From NCBI GenBank assembly GCA_004556565.1, contig SFGN01000006.1:21392-85391 (forward strand): a DNA stretch of 64,000 nt, in the 5' to 3' direction. The translations under genes were made by a program, and so were the position numbers. This document shows, piece by piece, positions 9,328-16,823 of the stretch; positions within the stretch are counted from its first letter, which is position 1, and every line of letters starts with the position of its first letter. Origin of the DNA: Lachnospiraceae bacterium (GTDB taxonomy: Bacteria > Bacillota_A > Clostridia > Lachnospirales > Lachnospiraceae). Below the pieces are notes generated by a model. It saw only the letters and a program-made list of their open reading frames with translations, was not told where the DNA came from and did not search any database.

Positions 9328-10329
9328 ATGAAACAAAAGTATATCGGGCAGAGGCTGAAATCATTCGGAGCGTTCTTTTTGATCCTGCTTCTTCTTCCAT
9401 ATGTCGTTACCGTGTTTACGCACGGGGCTGAGATAAGTGCGGTGTGGGCAGATAATAAGAGCTATGTGAAAGTAAAAGAAATCCTGGACAATGGGGAGGA
9501 ACGCATCATCAGCCTTCCCTGGGAACAATATATGATCGGCATTCTTGCAAAAGAGCTTCCGGCTGACTGCGGGGAAGAGCTGGCAAAAGCACAGGCGGTT
9601 CTGGTGCGGACAAAATTGTATCAGGAGCTTGACGGGGCGAAAAGCCGGCAGGAAACGTGCGTGCTGGAGGAATCCTATTTAAGCCTTTCTGCCATGGAAA
9701 AGAAAACCGGAAAAGAAAATTATGAAGATTATTTTGAAATGCTGGAGAGGGCGGTGAAGGAAACAGGCAATCAGGTCCTGAAGTATAACGGGGATTATGC
9801 GTTTGTCCCTTTCCATCAGTCAAGCTGTGGCTCAACCAGAAGCGGGGCGGAAGTCCTTGGGAGTGACAGCTATCCTTATCTGCAGGTAAAAGAATGCCCG
9901 CTGGATAAAGAAGCTGATGAAGAAATGCAGTCTACTATTTTTGAATATAAAGAGGTACAGAAAAAGTGCCAGCCGTTCCTGAAAGCCGTGAGTGAAGAGG
10001 ATGCGGACAAAATATATCAATTCTCGGATTTTGAAATTCTGGCCTACGATTCCGCCGGATATGTGTCGCAGCTTAGGATCGGAGCAACGGTGTGCACAGG
10101 CGACCAGTTCAGGGATGCCCTGTCTCTGGCATCCGGTGCATTTACCATAAAGGATGCGGACGGATGCCTGCGGGTCACAACAATGGGGAAAGGACACGGT
10201 CTCGGCATGAGTCAGTGGACGGCAAATAAAATGGCAGAATCCGGTGAAAGCTATGAGGCGATACTGCAATATTTCTTTGAAGGAACCAATCTGGAAAATG
10301 GAGGAGAAATATTTACGAAAATAGAATAA
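9328..10329 (+). CDS. spoIID: SpoIID/LytB-domain protein (stage II sporulation protein D)
   Basis: SpoIID is a membrane-anchored lytic transglycosylase that degrades peptidoglycan during forespore engulfment. The 333-residue product has an N-terminal membrane anchor (about 14-32), the SpoIID signature WEQYMIGILAKELPADC, the HQSSCGSTRSG motif and the C-terminal GKGHGLGMSQW motif typical of the family. I place the start at ATG 9328, preceded by GGAGGG (9314-9319). A longer frame reaches back to 9196 but its first 44 codons translate the dispersed repeat and are not part of the family. The downstream gene is SpoIIQ-like, an arrangement seen in many Clostridia. Expression under the mother-cell factor SigE is expected from the family, but no SigE promoter was clear. 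Confidence 0.9.
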   Translation: MKQKYIGQRLKSFGAFFLILLLLPYVVTVFTHGAEISAVWADNKSYVKVKEILDNGEERIISLPWEQYMIGILAKELPADCGEELAKAQAVLVRTKLYQELDGAKSRQETCVLEESYLSLSAMEKKTGKENYEDYFEMLERAVKETGNQVLKYNGDYAFVPFHQSSCGSTRSGAEVLGSDSYPYLQVKECPLDKEADEEMQSTIFEYKEVQKKCQPFLKAVSEEDADKIYQFSDFEILAYDSAGYVSQLRIGATVCTGDQFRDALSLASGAFTIKDADGCLRVTTMGKGHGLGMSQWTANKMAESGESYEAILQYFFEGTNLENGGEIFTKIE

Positions 10330-10373
10330 GGCATCTCATTTCTGGCAAAAATAGAGTCAGAGAGGTGATGAAT

Positions 10374-11144
10374 ATGAACAATAATAATAACAAAGAAAAT
10401 TCCTCTTTCCTGAAGGGGAAAGGAGCGGCGGCAGCTACCGTTATCTGCTTTATCGCGGTAATCGCAATGGTTGGGGCATTTACATTTAACAGATACCAGG
10501 ACAAATTGGAACGTCAGATGGCAGAGGCAGTGGAAGAGGCCGAAAAACAGGCTGAAGAGGATGCGGAAGCAGCGGCAGATAATATTCTGCTTCCGGAGTC
10601 AGAAACTGATACATCCGATACAGAAGATAATGGTTTACTCCCGGCCGAGGATGGAAGCACTGGGGACGGCACTGAGATGGACGGGCAGCAGGCGGAGGGA
10701 ACCGCAGCGGGAGCCGCGGATGTATGGTTTAGTGAAGACAGTATTCTTGACTGGCCTGCCAGCGGTGCGGTCATCATGAACTACAGTATGGATCAGACGA
10801 TTTATTTCTCTACTTTAGACCAGTATAAATACAATCCGGCCCTGGTGATCGCCGGAAAAGTGGGGGAAAATATCGGAGCGGCAGCACCCGGCGTGGTGAC
10901 ATCTGTTGAGCAGGATGCACAGACGGGACTTACCGTGACTCTGGACATGGGAAATGGCTACAGCGCCGTTTACGGTCAGCTTAAAGAAGTGCCGGTCGCG
11001 GTCGGTGATTATGTTGCCAAAGGACAGATTGTCGGGTATCTGAGCGAGCCGACCAAGTATTATACGCTGGAAGGCCCGAATCTGTATTTCAAGGTGACAA
11101 AAGACGGAGAGCCGGTAAATCCGATGGACTTCATGGAGGGTTAA
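10374..11144 (+). CDS. spoIIQ: SpoIIQ-like membrane protein with degenerate M23/LytM domain
   Basis: Forespore SpoIIQ spans the forespore membrane and pairs with SpoIIIAH in a channel during engulfment. The protein (about 256 residues) has an N-terminal membrane helix (about 17-35), a long acidic Ala/Glu-rich linker (about 40-110) and a C-terminal LytM-fold domain. The canonical zinc-ligand motifs are gone: the HxGxD segment reads YKYNPALVI and the HLHFE segment reads NLYFKV. It should therefore be structural rather than an endopeptidase, as in B. subtilis SpoIIQ and unlike C. difficile SpoIIQ. The start could be GTG 10365, ATG 10368 or ATG 10374. I chose 10374 for its spacing from GAGAGG. 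It lies 44 bases after spoIID. Confidence 0.8.
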   Translation: MNNNNNKENSSFLKGKGAAAATVICFIAVIAMVGAFTFNRYQDKLERQMAEAVEEAEKQAEEDAEAAADNILLPESETDTSDTEDNGLLPAEDGSTGDGTEMDGQQAEGTAAGAADVWFSEDSILDWPASGAVIMNYSMDQTIYFSTLDQYKYNPALVIAGKVGENIGAAAPGVVTSVEQDAQTGLTVTLDMGNGYSAVYGQLKEVPVAVGDYVAKGQIVGYLSEPTKYYTLEGPNLYFKVTKDGEPVNPMDFMEG

Positions 11145-11287
11145 AGAAAATGGAGGCAAAGGCTTTGCAAGCCTGTAGTCTGTTTCGTACAATCAAATAA
11201 TCAGGATCAGGTACGGTATTATCGTTCCGCGCAGACATATGGATGTTAGTTTTGCTTACGGAATCGGTGATACCGTACAACATTGTC

Positions 11288-11316
11288 TTGAAGTAAAAAT
11301 ATCCGGCGGATATAAT
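11288..11316 (+). promoter_or_regulatory. Candidate SigA-type promoter
   Basis: TTGAAG (11288-11293) and TATAAT (11311-11316) with a 17-base spacer, 55 bases before the GIY-YIG gene. Confidence 0.6.
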
Positions 11317-11371
11317 ATCACATGGGGATATTCCCGCAGAAGCAGCTGCGGACCCAGAAACGGAGATTGAA

Positions 11372-11653
11372 ATGAATTATACATATATTGTCAGGTGCAG
11401 TGACGGCAGCTACTATACCGGCTGGACAAATAACCTGGAAAAACGGATTCAGGATCACAATTCCGGGCATGGCGCAAAATACACGAAATCCCGACGTCCG
11501 GTGGAGCTGGTCTATTATGAGGAATTTGAGACAAAGGAAGAGGCTATGCGCCGGGAGTATGCGGTGAAGAAAATGAAACGCAGGCAGAAAACGGAGCTGA
11601 TTTATATGAAGTTTACAAAGGACATATCCGTAGAGACGGAGAAGGGTATTTGA
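11372..11653 (+). CDS. GIY-YIG nuclease superfamily protein (UPF0213/YazA type)
   Basis: A 93-residue single-domain protein of the UPF0213 family, which has the GIY-YIG endonuclease fold. The first motif reads YTYIVRCSDGSYYTGWTNN, followed by R at LEKRIQDH and the conserved E in EEAMRREYAVKK. These small proteins are usually annotated as nucleases of unknown cellular role, possibly in DNA repair. It has its own predicted promoter and GGAG upstream. Its last codons run into the remnant of an SLH gene read in another frame, so the locus seems to have inserted into, or been joined to, a former surface-protein gene. Confidence 0.88.
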   Translation: MNYTYIVRCSDGSYYTGWTNNLEKRIQDHNSGHGAKYTKSRRPVELVYYEEFETKEEAMRREYAVKKMKRRQKTELIYMKFTKDISVETEKGI

Positions 11654-11808
11654 ATCCTTATTCAAATACGAACAGGGCAGAGATTGCCACGATGCTGATG
11701 CGTTATTTAGAGAAGGCAATAATGGGATGGAATGGTCTTATAGTAATTGTGAATCCGGAACTCAGACTCAACAATCTTGGATTTGCTTCCTATGTAAATC
11801 TTTTCTAA
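11638..11808 (+). pseudogene. Remnant of an SLH-domain gene
   Basis: In the frame of base 11653 the sequence reads NPYSNTNRAEIATMLMRYLEK, the second half of an SLH repeat (consensus around xxRAExAxxLxR), then unrelated residues to a stop at 11806-11808. There is no start codon, signal peptide or preceding SLH sequence, and the beginning overlaps the 3' end of the GIY-YIG gene in another frame. It looks like the 3' stump of a deleted SLH surface gene. Confidence 0.65.
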
Positions 11809-11853
11809 GCAGCGGGACAGGAGAATTAAGAACAGTTATTTCAGGATAATATA

Positions 11854-11894
11854 AAACAGGCAGATGCGTATTATTTGTGCATCTGCCTGTTTCC
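11854..11894 (+). terminator. Intrinsic terminator, probably bidirectional
   Basis: AAACAGGCAGATGC (11854-11867) and GCATCTGCCTGTTT (11879-11892) form a perfect 14-bp stem with T-rich 3' sequence, and an A-rich 5' side that serves the reverse strand. It separates the plus-strand GIY-YIG/SLH-remnant unit from the minus-strand perR-rbr unit. Confidence 0.8.
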
Positions 11895-11912
11895 TTCGTA
11901 TAGTATGCTGTT

Positions 11913-11993
11913 TTAGCTGAAGTGTCTTCTTAACAGTCCTTTGAACGCTTTACCGTGTCTTGCCTCATCGCTCTCCACTTCATGAACGATGCC
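11913..11993 (-). pseudogene. C-terminal remnant of a second rubrerythrin
   Basis: The minus strand directly after the perR stop codon encodes VHEVESDEARHGKAF and GLLRRHFS, then a stop. This matches the last 26 codons of the intact rubrerythrin at 12520-13062 (VHEMARDEARHGKAFEGLL, KRYFS). No start or remainder of the gene is present. An ancestral tandem or flanking second rubrerythrin gene appears to have been deleted except for its 3' end. Confidence 0.8.
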
Positions 11994-12389
11994 TTATGAC
12001 TTTCTGATACAATCACTGCATTTGCCATAAAATGTGGTATTGCTGGATTCAATGATGCCGCAGAAGCCTTCAGAAGCTGCCTGCTGAAGTTCAGAGAATA
12101 TTTCTGGATTTAAAAACAAATCCGTAATACTCCCACAGCAGGTGCAGAAAAAATGATTATGAGGCTGGAGGCATCCATCAAATCTGTCCCCGCCATCCGG
12201 GGCAGTGATTCTGACTGCTTCGCCCAGTTCAACGAGCAGGTTCAGATTGCGATAAACTGTTCCCAGACTGATATTTGGAAATTCTTCCCTTACACCCATG
12301 TAAACTGTATCGGCAGTAGGGTGTGAATTCGTACTAGCCAGAAAATGTTTGATGGATTCTCGCTGCCGGCTGTATTTTAAAGCTGCCAA
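11994..12389 (-). CDS. perR: Fur-family regulator, PerR-like
   Basis: A 131-residue metal-dependent repressor of the Fur family. It has a winged-helix half with HPTADTVYMGVREEF and NISLGTVYRNLNLL (recognition helix), then a dimerisation half with GGDRFDGCLQPHNHFFC carrying metal-ligand His/Asp residues. Two CxxC pairs (CTCC and CSDC) form the structural zinc site. The pairing with a rubrerythrin gene favours a peroxide-sensing PerR role over iron-sensing Fur. The start is TTG at 12389, seven bases after AAGGAGG; a longer frame from 12407 would begin inside that ribosome binding site. It lies downstream of rubrerythrin on the same strand, separated by a 130-base stretch of degenerate repeats, and is probably co-transcribed and autoregulated through the operator at 13103-13117. 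Confidence 0.85.
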   Translation of the reverse strand: MAALKYSRQRESIKHFLASTNSHPTADTVYMGVREEFPNISLGTVYRNLNLLVELGEAVRITAPDGGDRFDGCLQPHNHFFCTCCGSITDLFLNPEIFSELQQAASEGFCGIIESSNTTFYGKCSDCIRKS

Positions 12390-12433
12390 GTGGAATCCCT
12401 CCTTCAACGGAACAATAATCCGGTGTCTGATAT

Positions 12434-12537
12434 AAGTACCTTACATAAGAAGTACTTCATATGATTTAAAAGTAACGTATCTCAAAGTATCTTATCTGAA
12501 AGTATTCTTAAAGTGTTTCTTATGAGAAGTATCTCTT
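12434..12537 (-). repeat. Degenerate short tandem repeats between rubrerythrin and perR
   Basis: On the minus strand a core close to A-TACTT recurs seven times at 13-18 base spacing, beginning with the last codons of rubrerythrin (AAGAGATACTTCTCA) and continuing as ACACTTT, ATACTTT, ATACTTT, TTACTTT, GTACTTC, GTACTTA. Function unknown. Confidence 0.45.
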
Positions 12538-13062
12538 CAGAAGTCCTTCAAATGCTTTGCCGTGTCTTGCCTCGTCACGTGCCATCTCATGAACTGTGTC
12601 ATGGATTGCATCAAGGTTAAGAGCTTTTGCTCTCTTAGCAAGGTCAAATTTTCCTGCTGTTGCGCCGTTCTCAGCGTCAACTCTCATCTCAAGATTCTTC
12701 TTTGTGCTGTCAGTTACAACCTCACCGAGCAGTTCAGCAAATTTAGCTGCGTGCTCAGCTTCTTCCAGAGCAGCTTTCTCCCAGTACAGACCGATCTCCG
12801 GATAACCTTCTCTGTGAGCAACTCTTGACATTGCAAGATACATTCCTACTTCTGAGCATTCTCCTTCAAAGTTTGCTCTCAGATCAGCAATAATATCTTC
12901 CGGAGCACCCTTTGCAACGCCTACAACGTGTTCAGCAGCCCATTCTCTTTCACCTGACTGTTCTTTGAATTTATCTGCGCCTACATGGCATACCGGACAT
13001 TCTGCCGGAGCTTCATCGCCTACATGAACATAACCACAAACTGAACATACAAATTTTTTCAT
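12520..13062 (-). CDS. rbr: Rubrerythrin with N-terminal rubredoxin domain
   Basis: Non-haem di-iron NADH-linked peroxidase of anaerobes that detoxifies hydrogen peroxide. The 180-residue protein starts with a rubredoxin-type FeS4 site (CSVCGY at residues 5-8 and CPVCH at about 22-25), followed by a ferritin-like four-helix domain with EGECSEVGMYLAMSRVA, EEAEHAAKF and ARDEARHGKAF, which supply the diiron ligands. Rubredoxin-first order marks it as a reverse rubrerythrin, the form induced by oxygen in clostridia. It has a strong promoter and a dyad operator upstream and precedes perR-like on the same strand. A fragment of a paralogue lies at 11913-11993. Confidence 0.93.
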   Translation of the reverse strand: MKKFVCSVCGYVHVGDEAPAECPVCHVGADKFKEQSGEREWAAEHVVGVAKGAPEDIIADLRANFEGECSEVGMYLAMSRVAHREGYPEIGLYWEKAALEEAEHAAKFAELLGEVVTDSTKKNLEMRVDAENGATAGKFDLAKRAKALNLDAIHDTVHEMARDEARHGKAFEGLLKRYFS

Positions 13063-13102
13063 AATTGAAATCTCCTTTTCTGTTAGTTTTTAAAAATAGT
13101 AA

Positions 13103-13117
13103 TAATTACTGTAATTA
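13103..13117 (-). promoter_or_regulatory. Candidate PerR-box operator of rubrerythrin
   Basis: TAATTACTGTAATTA is a perfect 7-1-7 dyad, the same geometry as Fur/PerR boxes. It lies between the -10 element and the rubrerythrin start, across the expected transcription start, so a bound repressor would block initiation. Confidence 0.65.
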
Positions 13118-13118
13118 G

Positions 13119-13147
13119 AATATAATATTTATCCTGAAAAATGTCAA
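13119..13147 (-). promoter_or_regulatory. SigA-type promoter of rubrerythrin-perR
   Basis: On the minus strand TTGACA (13147-13142) and TATATT (13124-13119) are spaced by 17 bases. Confidence 0.8.
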
Positions 13148-13250
13148 TACTTAATTTGGATAAATATAAAAAGAATATGGATATCCAAAATAAAATTGTA
13201 AAAAGAAGCCAGAGAAGTCGAACAAAGAAAATGAAAAAACTGTTAACGGG

Positions 13251-13279
13251 TTGACATAGAGTGAAACAATTGTTATAAT
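13251..13279 (+). promoter_or_regulatory. SigA-type promoter of the NlpC/P60 gene
   Basis: TTGACA (13251-13256) and TATAAT (13274-13279) with a 17-base spacer. The -10 lies in the perfect palindrome GTTATAATAAC. TGTTAA/TGTTAT/TGTAAC hexamers recur at 13241, 13271, 13285 and 13306. Confidence 0.8.
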
Positions 13280-13361
13280 AACATTGTAACAAAAGTTAAT
13301 AATTGTGTAACATTTAGAACTTCCTACAAAAGATAAAGACATGATTAAGAGGAGGTTTTAT

Positions 13362-14573
13362 ATGAAGAAAACACACATGAAGCAGAAATTAATGATTTCC
13401 GCACTGGCGGGAGCGATTATGATTCCGGGGAGTGCATTGACGGTAAAAGCAGAGGAACAGTCAGAAGGATGTATGCTTTGGCCGACTGCAGGAATCGAAG
13501 CCGTACTTAACGGATGTTATGATCTGGAAGATTCATTCCGATCAAGAGTATATCCGGTACGGACAGACGAGGGCGAGTATTTAAATAGAGCGTTTTCGAA
13601 TGTAAGTGGCTATACTTACATTCGGAAATCGCCGGAAGAAACGAAAGAATGGATTGGCAAATTATACGAAGATTCTACAGTGACGATTATGGCTTATGAC
13701 GGGGATTGGGCCAGAATTCAGTCAGGCAGCGTCGAAGGATATGTGCCGGTCCAGTTTTTATATACAGGAGATGAAGCGAGGCAGCATGAAAGTGAGTTTC
13801 AGAAACATGCGGCTACCGTGACTGCTGATATCCTTAATGTAAGGGAGAGCCAGGGAACTGATGCGGAAATTCTGTCACAGATTCCGGAAAATACAATCTG
13901 TGAGGTGACGGGCAGCTCCGTCGGTGGCTGGTATCCCATTAAAACAGAGGAAACAGAAGGTTGGGTGTGCGGGGAATATGTGAAAATCGACACATATTAT
14001 TCTTATGCCGAGTCAAAAGAAGAAGAGGAGGCAAGAATTCTCGCGGCGGGAGCAGAAAAACAGGCGGCATATTCTGCTAATGCTGATGAAAATGGAGAGA
14101 ATCCTGATAACATTAATAATATAGAAGAAACTCAGTCAGATCAGATTTCTTCCGGGCAGAACGGATTCATAACGGACGCTTCACAGGGAATGCAGGGAAA
14201 TGCAGCTGTCCGGGAGACCTTGCAGCAGGGGACAATGGGACAGGCCGTTATTGATTTTGCGTGTCAGTTTATAGGGAATCCATATGTGTGGGGAGGAACA
14301 AGCCTGACAGAAGGCGCAGACTGCTCCGGATTTGTACAGTCTGTTTACGCACATTTTGGAATCAGTCTTCCGCGCACGACATGGGACATGGAATCTGTAG
14401 GAACGGAAGTGAGCTATGAACAGGCAATGCCGGGAGATTTGATTTTATATGACGGACATGTCGGACTTTATATGGGAGACGGCAATATTGTAAATGCGAT
14501 GAATGAGCAGGATGGAATCGGTATCTGCAGCGCAGAATATGCACCTATTATTACGGTCAGACGAGTGCTTTAG
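13362..14573 (+). CDS. Secreted NlpC/P60 peptidoglycan hydrolase with SH3 domains
   Basis: A 403-residue exported cysteine endopeptidase that cleaves stem peptides of peptidoglycan. It has a signal peptide (MKKTHMKQKLMISALAGAIM to TVKAEE), two bacterial SH3-like domains (about 75-140 and 145-205), a Glu/Asn-rich linker, and a C-terminal NlpC/P60 domain from about 290. Catalytic residues are visible: Cys in ADCSGFVQ (about 321), His in YDGHVGLYMG (about 366) and a polar third residue in NAMNEQD. The start is ATG 13362, five bases after AGGAGG; an upstream in-frame ATG at 13341 would translate the ribosome binding site. It is monocistronic. It probably acts in cell separation or wall turnover. 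Confidence 0.92.
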   Translation: MKKTHMKQKLMISALAGAIMIPGSALTVKAEEQSEGCMLWPTAGIEAVLNGCYDLEDSFRSRVYPVRTDEGEYLNRAFSNVSGYTYIRKSPEETKEWIGKLYEDSTVTIMAYDGDWARIQSGSVEGYVPVQFLYTGDEARQHESEFQKHAATVTADILNVRESQGTDAEILSQIPENTICEVTGSSVGGWYPIKTEETEGWVCGEYVKIDTYYSYAESKEEEEARILAAGAEKQAAYSANADENGENPDNINNIEETQSDQISSGQNGFITDASQGMQGNAAVRETLQQGTMGQAVIDFACQFIGNPYVWGGTSLTEGADCSGFVQSVYAHFGISLPRTTWDMESVGTEVSYEQAMPGDLILYDGHVGLYMGDGNIVNAMNEQDGIGICSAEYAPIITVRRVL

Positions 14574-14746
14574 AAGACGATTGGAATTGTCTGAAAAATA
14601 AATATAAAAAACCGGATTTACAGACATTGTATGGGGCATAACTGAAAGAAATATAAGGGATAATGTCGATAGATGAAAGTGGAAAATATACAAAATGCAC
14701 AAAAATGTAAAAAAATATCGAAGTGCAAAAAAAACGAGTTTTCAAC

Positions 14747-14817
14747 TTATCCACACTAAAAACCCGAAAAAACGTGGAAAACTTTAGATTTAAAAAAAGT
14801 TATCCACATTATCCACA
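14747..14817 (+). other. Cluster of three perfect DnaA boxes
   Basis: TTATCCACA occurs at 14747-14755, 14800-14808 and 14809-14817, all in the same orientation; the last two abut. Two of them sit in a longer direct repeat (TTATCCACACTAAAA at 14747 and 14809). The surrounding 14574-15126 gap is very AT-rich and contains no gene I can support; dnaA, dnaN or recF are not nearby. Confidence 0.75.
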
Positions 14818-15126
14818 CTAAAACCTCATTTTTTTGGGGATTACTTTGGAGAAAAAAAGAACGAGCGTTTTGGTGAGTTCTGATGAAAATCTTTCTTTGT
14901 CGAAAAAATAGAGAAAAATTATTGACATTTAAGTATTCAAAAAAGCGTAGATATTTATGAAACAATTCTGAATATTAAACGAGCGGTATAGTCGGAATGC
15001 CATACAATAGCTGCAGTTCACAGCCGACAGTAACATTTTATAATAATTTTATTATGGCAATAGTTGATAAATCGAAATACAGGGATTATAATAGGAAATA
15101 CTGAATCACAGAGGAGGAAGATTAAG

Positions 15127-15336
15127 ATGGCACAGATTTCTAAAAATACAACAATCGGCGAACTGCTGAACATTTACCCGGAGAGCGCACCAATCCTGCT
15201 TGAGATTGGAATGCACTGTCTTGGATGCCCGTCTGCACAGATGGAATCCCTTGAGGAGGCTGCTATGGTTCACGGAATTGATGCTGATCTGCTCGTAGAG
15301 AAGATTAATGCATCAATGAAAGCAGCAGGAAAATAA
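15127..15336 (+). CDS. DUF1858-domain protein
   Basis: A 69-residue cytoplasmic protein made of a single DUF1858 (ScdA-N-like) domain: TTIGELLNIYPESAPILLEIGMHCLGCP. The CxxC pair in HCLGCPSAQMESLEEA is the family hallmark and suggests a redox or metal-related role. Related domains are found alone or fused to hybrid-cluster or di-iron proteins. The precise function is unknown. The start is ATG 15127 after GAGGAGGAAG; the upstream frame extension has no ribosome binding site. It ends at a strong terminator. Confidence 0.88.
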   Translation: MAQISKNTTIGELLNIYPESAPILLEIGMHCLGCPSAQMESLEEAAMVHGIDADLLVEKINASMKAAGK

Positions 15337-15394
15337 TACGACAGGAGATTTATCAGGGGCGGGAGAGTTCCGGGTATATATAGTTTCCTGACAT

Positions 15395-15420
15395 AAAAAA
15401 ACGCCCTCGGGCGTTTTTTT
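15395..15420 (+). terminator. Bidirectional intrinsic terminator
   Basis: AAAAAAACGCCC (15395-15406) and GGGCGTTTTTTT (15409-15420) form a 12-bp perfect inverted repeat with a two-base spacer. It serves the DUF1858 gene on plus and mecA on minus. Confidence 0.85.
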
Positions 15421-15482
15421 AATTGCTTTTATTCCCATGTATCCGGAAGGAACTGCCATTGGCAGCTCTTCCGCATTAAAGC

Positions 15483-16214
15483 CTAAATATCTGCAAGGTT
15501 CTGGATGGCATCAACAGAAAGGGCGGTTTCCCAGTGTTCCTCCAGATATGCAAGCATCATACCGGAAGTCCTTTCCACAGATCCGAATTCCGAAAGCATG
15601 TTGCAGACTTTATTGAATTCGTCACCGTTGTCATCGGTGTGAGTGAGGGCCAGAATGTACATTCCGTTTTCTTCATTATGATACAGAGTATTCTCGCCGC
15701 AGTAAATCGGCGCAACCAGGCGGGATGCCTGAATTGCACGGTCAATATTTTCAAATGAAAACAGCCGGACCTGAAGCGTGTCGGTCGAAATGTCCGGTTC
15801 GGGCAGCGGAGACACTGACGAAGAGATGCCGGCCGTAGCCTCCTTCACTTTGTCAAGCAGATCTAAAAAATCTTCTGCACCCTCTAATTTACTGAATGTT
15901 TCAGAAACACCGGGGTCGGAATCGCCGAACGGTGTGAATTTTGAAAATCTCGTATCAAGTTCTTCCGGATCTTCCACCTTCGTGATTATCAGGACGATGG
16001 AATCCGAAGAAGCAGGGATCGCTTCGATCATTAAAGGAAGGTCATCGGCTTCAAAACCAAAGTCAAAAGAAGCCTGCTGCATCATATCGCGGAATAAGGA
16101 CTTTGCTTTTTCAGTGCCGTAAGCCAGTTCGCTTAATTTCAAATGACGTGCTGCAAGATCAGCGCGTGTCAGCGTACAACGAATCTGATTTTCATTGATT
16201 TTTTCAATCTTCAT
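15483..16214 (-). CDS. mecA: Adaptor protein MecA
   Basis: MecA family adaptor that delivers substrates to the ClpC-ClpP protease (ComK and others in B. subtilis). The 243-residue protein has the N-terminal substrate-binding half (MKIEKINENQIRCTLTRADL) and the C-terminal ClpC-binding half (LFSFENIDRAIQASRL to LAYLEEHWETAL). A variable acidic linker lies at about 95-150. Length and arrangement match the family. It starts at ATG 16214 with GGATGTGAT upstream and appears monocistronic between the bidirectional terminator and its own promoter. Substrates in this organism are unknown. Confidence 0.9.
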   Translation of the reverse strand: MKIEKINENQIRCTLTRADLAARHLKLSELAYGTEKAKSLFRDMMQQASFDFGFEADDLPLMIEAIPASSDSIVLIITKVEDPEELDTRFSKFTPFGDSDPGVSETFSKLEGAEDFLDLLDKVKEATAGISSSVSPLPEPDISTDTLQVRLFSFENIDRAIQASRLVAPIYCGENTLYHNEENGMYILALTHTDDNGDEFNKVCNMLSEFGSVERTSGMMLAYLEEHWETALSVDAIQNLADI

Positions 16215-16265
16215 ATGATCACATCCTTTTACATTGCTATGTCAGAAAGAATGCCTGCAGGGCAT

Positions 16266-16293
16266 AACTTACCACCATGTGACATTTTGTCAA
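16266..16293 (-). promoter_or_regulatory. Candidate promoter of mecA
   Basis: On the minus strand TTGACA (16293-16288) and TAAGTT (16271-16266) with a 16-base spacer; the -10 is a weak match. Confidence 0.4.
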
Positions 16294-16823
16294 GTATAAC
16301 ATCGTAAACAGTATAAACAAAAATGTTCCGGATGTAAAGAAAAACAAATGAGTTTATAATAGTTTCATTTTTAAAATTACAGTTTTCGGATATAGTGGGT
16401 GTTAACCGTAATTCTTCAAAGCTTATCATAAACATACACATCATAATTATTCCCATATGTGAGAAAAATCTTTTCTGATTCCACGAATTCACAGTTCTTT
16501 TGAACAACAAACACATTGAAAACAGAGGATATCATTTTTATAATGGCAGACACAGAGGATAGTATTACTTGATAAATAAATTATATGCGGAGGGAGGAAG
16601 AGAAGTTACATTTATCTGTGTCTTATCTGTTTCATGATAATCAGGTACAATTCTTAATTCCGGTTTCAGGAATATTTCAACAGGCAAAATGATATAAAGG
16701 ATATGATTCACTGTATGATTCGTACTGTCCTCTCCCTGTGCGGCGGCATGTCACAAATCCGGCTGGTTATACACGTGCAGGAATAATGTTTATCAGAATC
16801 TGCAGGGGAAAGGAACGGGACGT
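16294..16823. other. Intergenic stretch with one candidate promoter
   Basis: The 530 bases between the mecA promoter and the next small gene hold TTGAAA (16516-16521) and TATAAT (16539-16544), 17 bases apart on the plus strand, and a GGAGGGAGG sequence near 16590 that is not followed by a convincing reading frame. If the promoter is used, the next gene has a leader of about 270 bases. I see no known RNA motif in it. Confidence 0.45.

Noticed and set aside
13241..13311. WalR-type binding site (TGTWAH-N5-TGTWAH) at the NlpC/P60 promoter
   Set aside because: Four TGTTAA/TGTAAC-like hexamers occur, but spacings of 30, 14 and 21 bases do not match the required 11.
16229..16516. Minus-strand reading frame of 95 codons
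   Set aside because: It has no ribosome binding site, no recognisable domain, and covers the likely mecA promoter.
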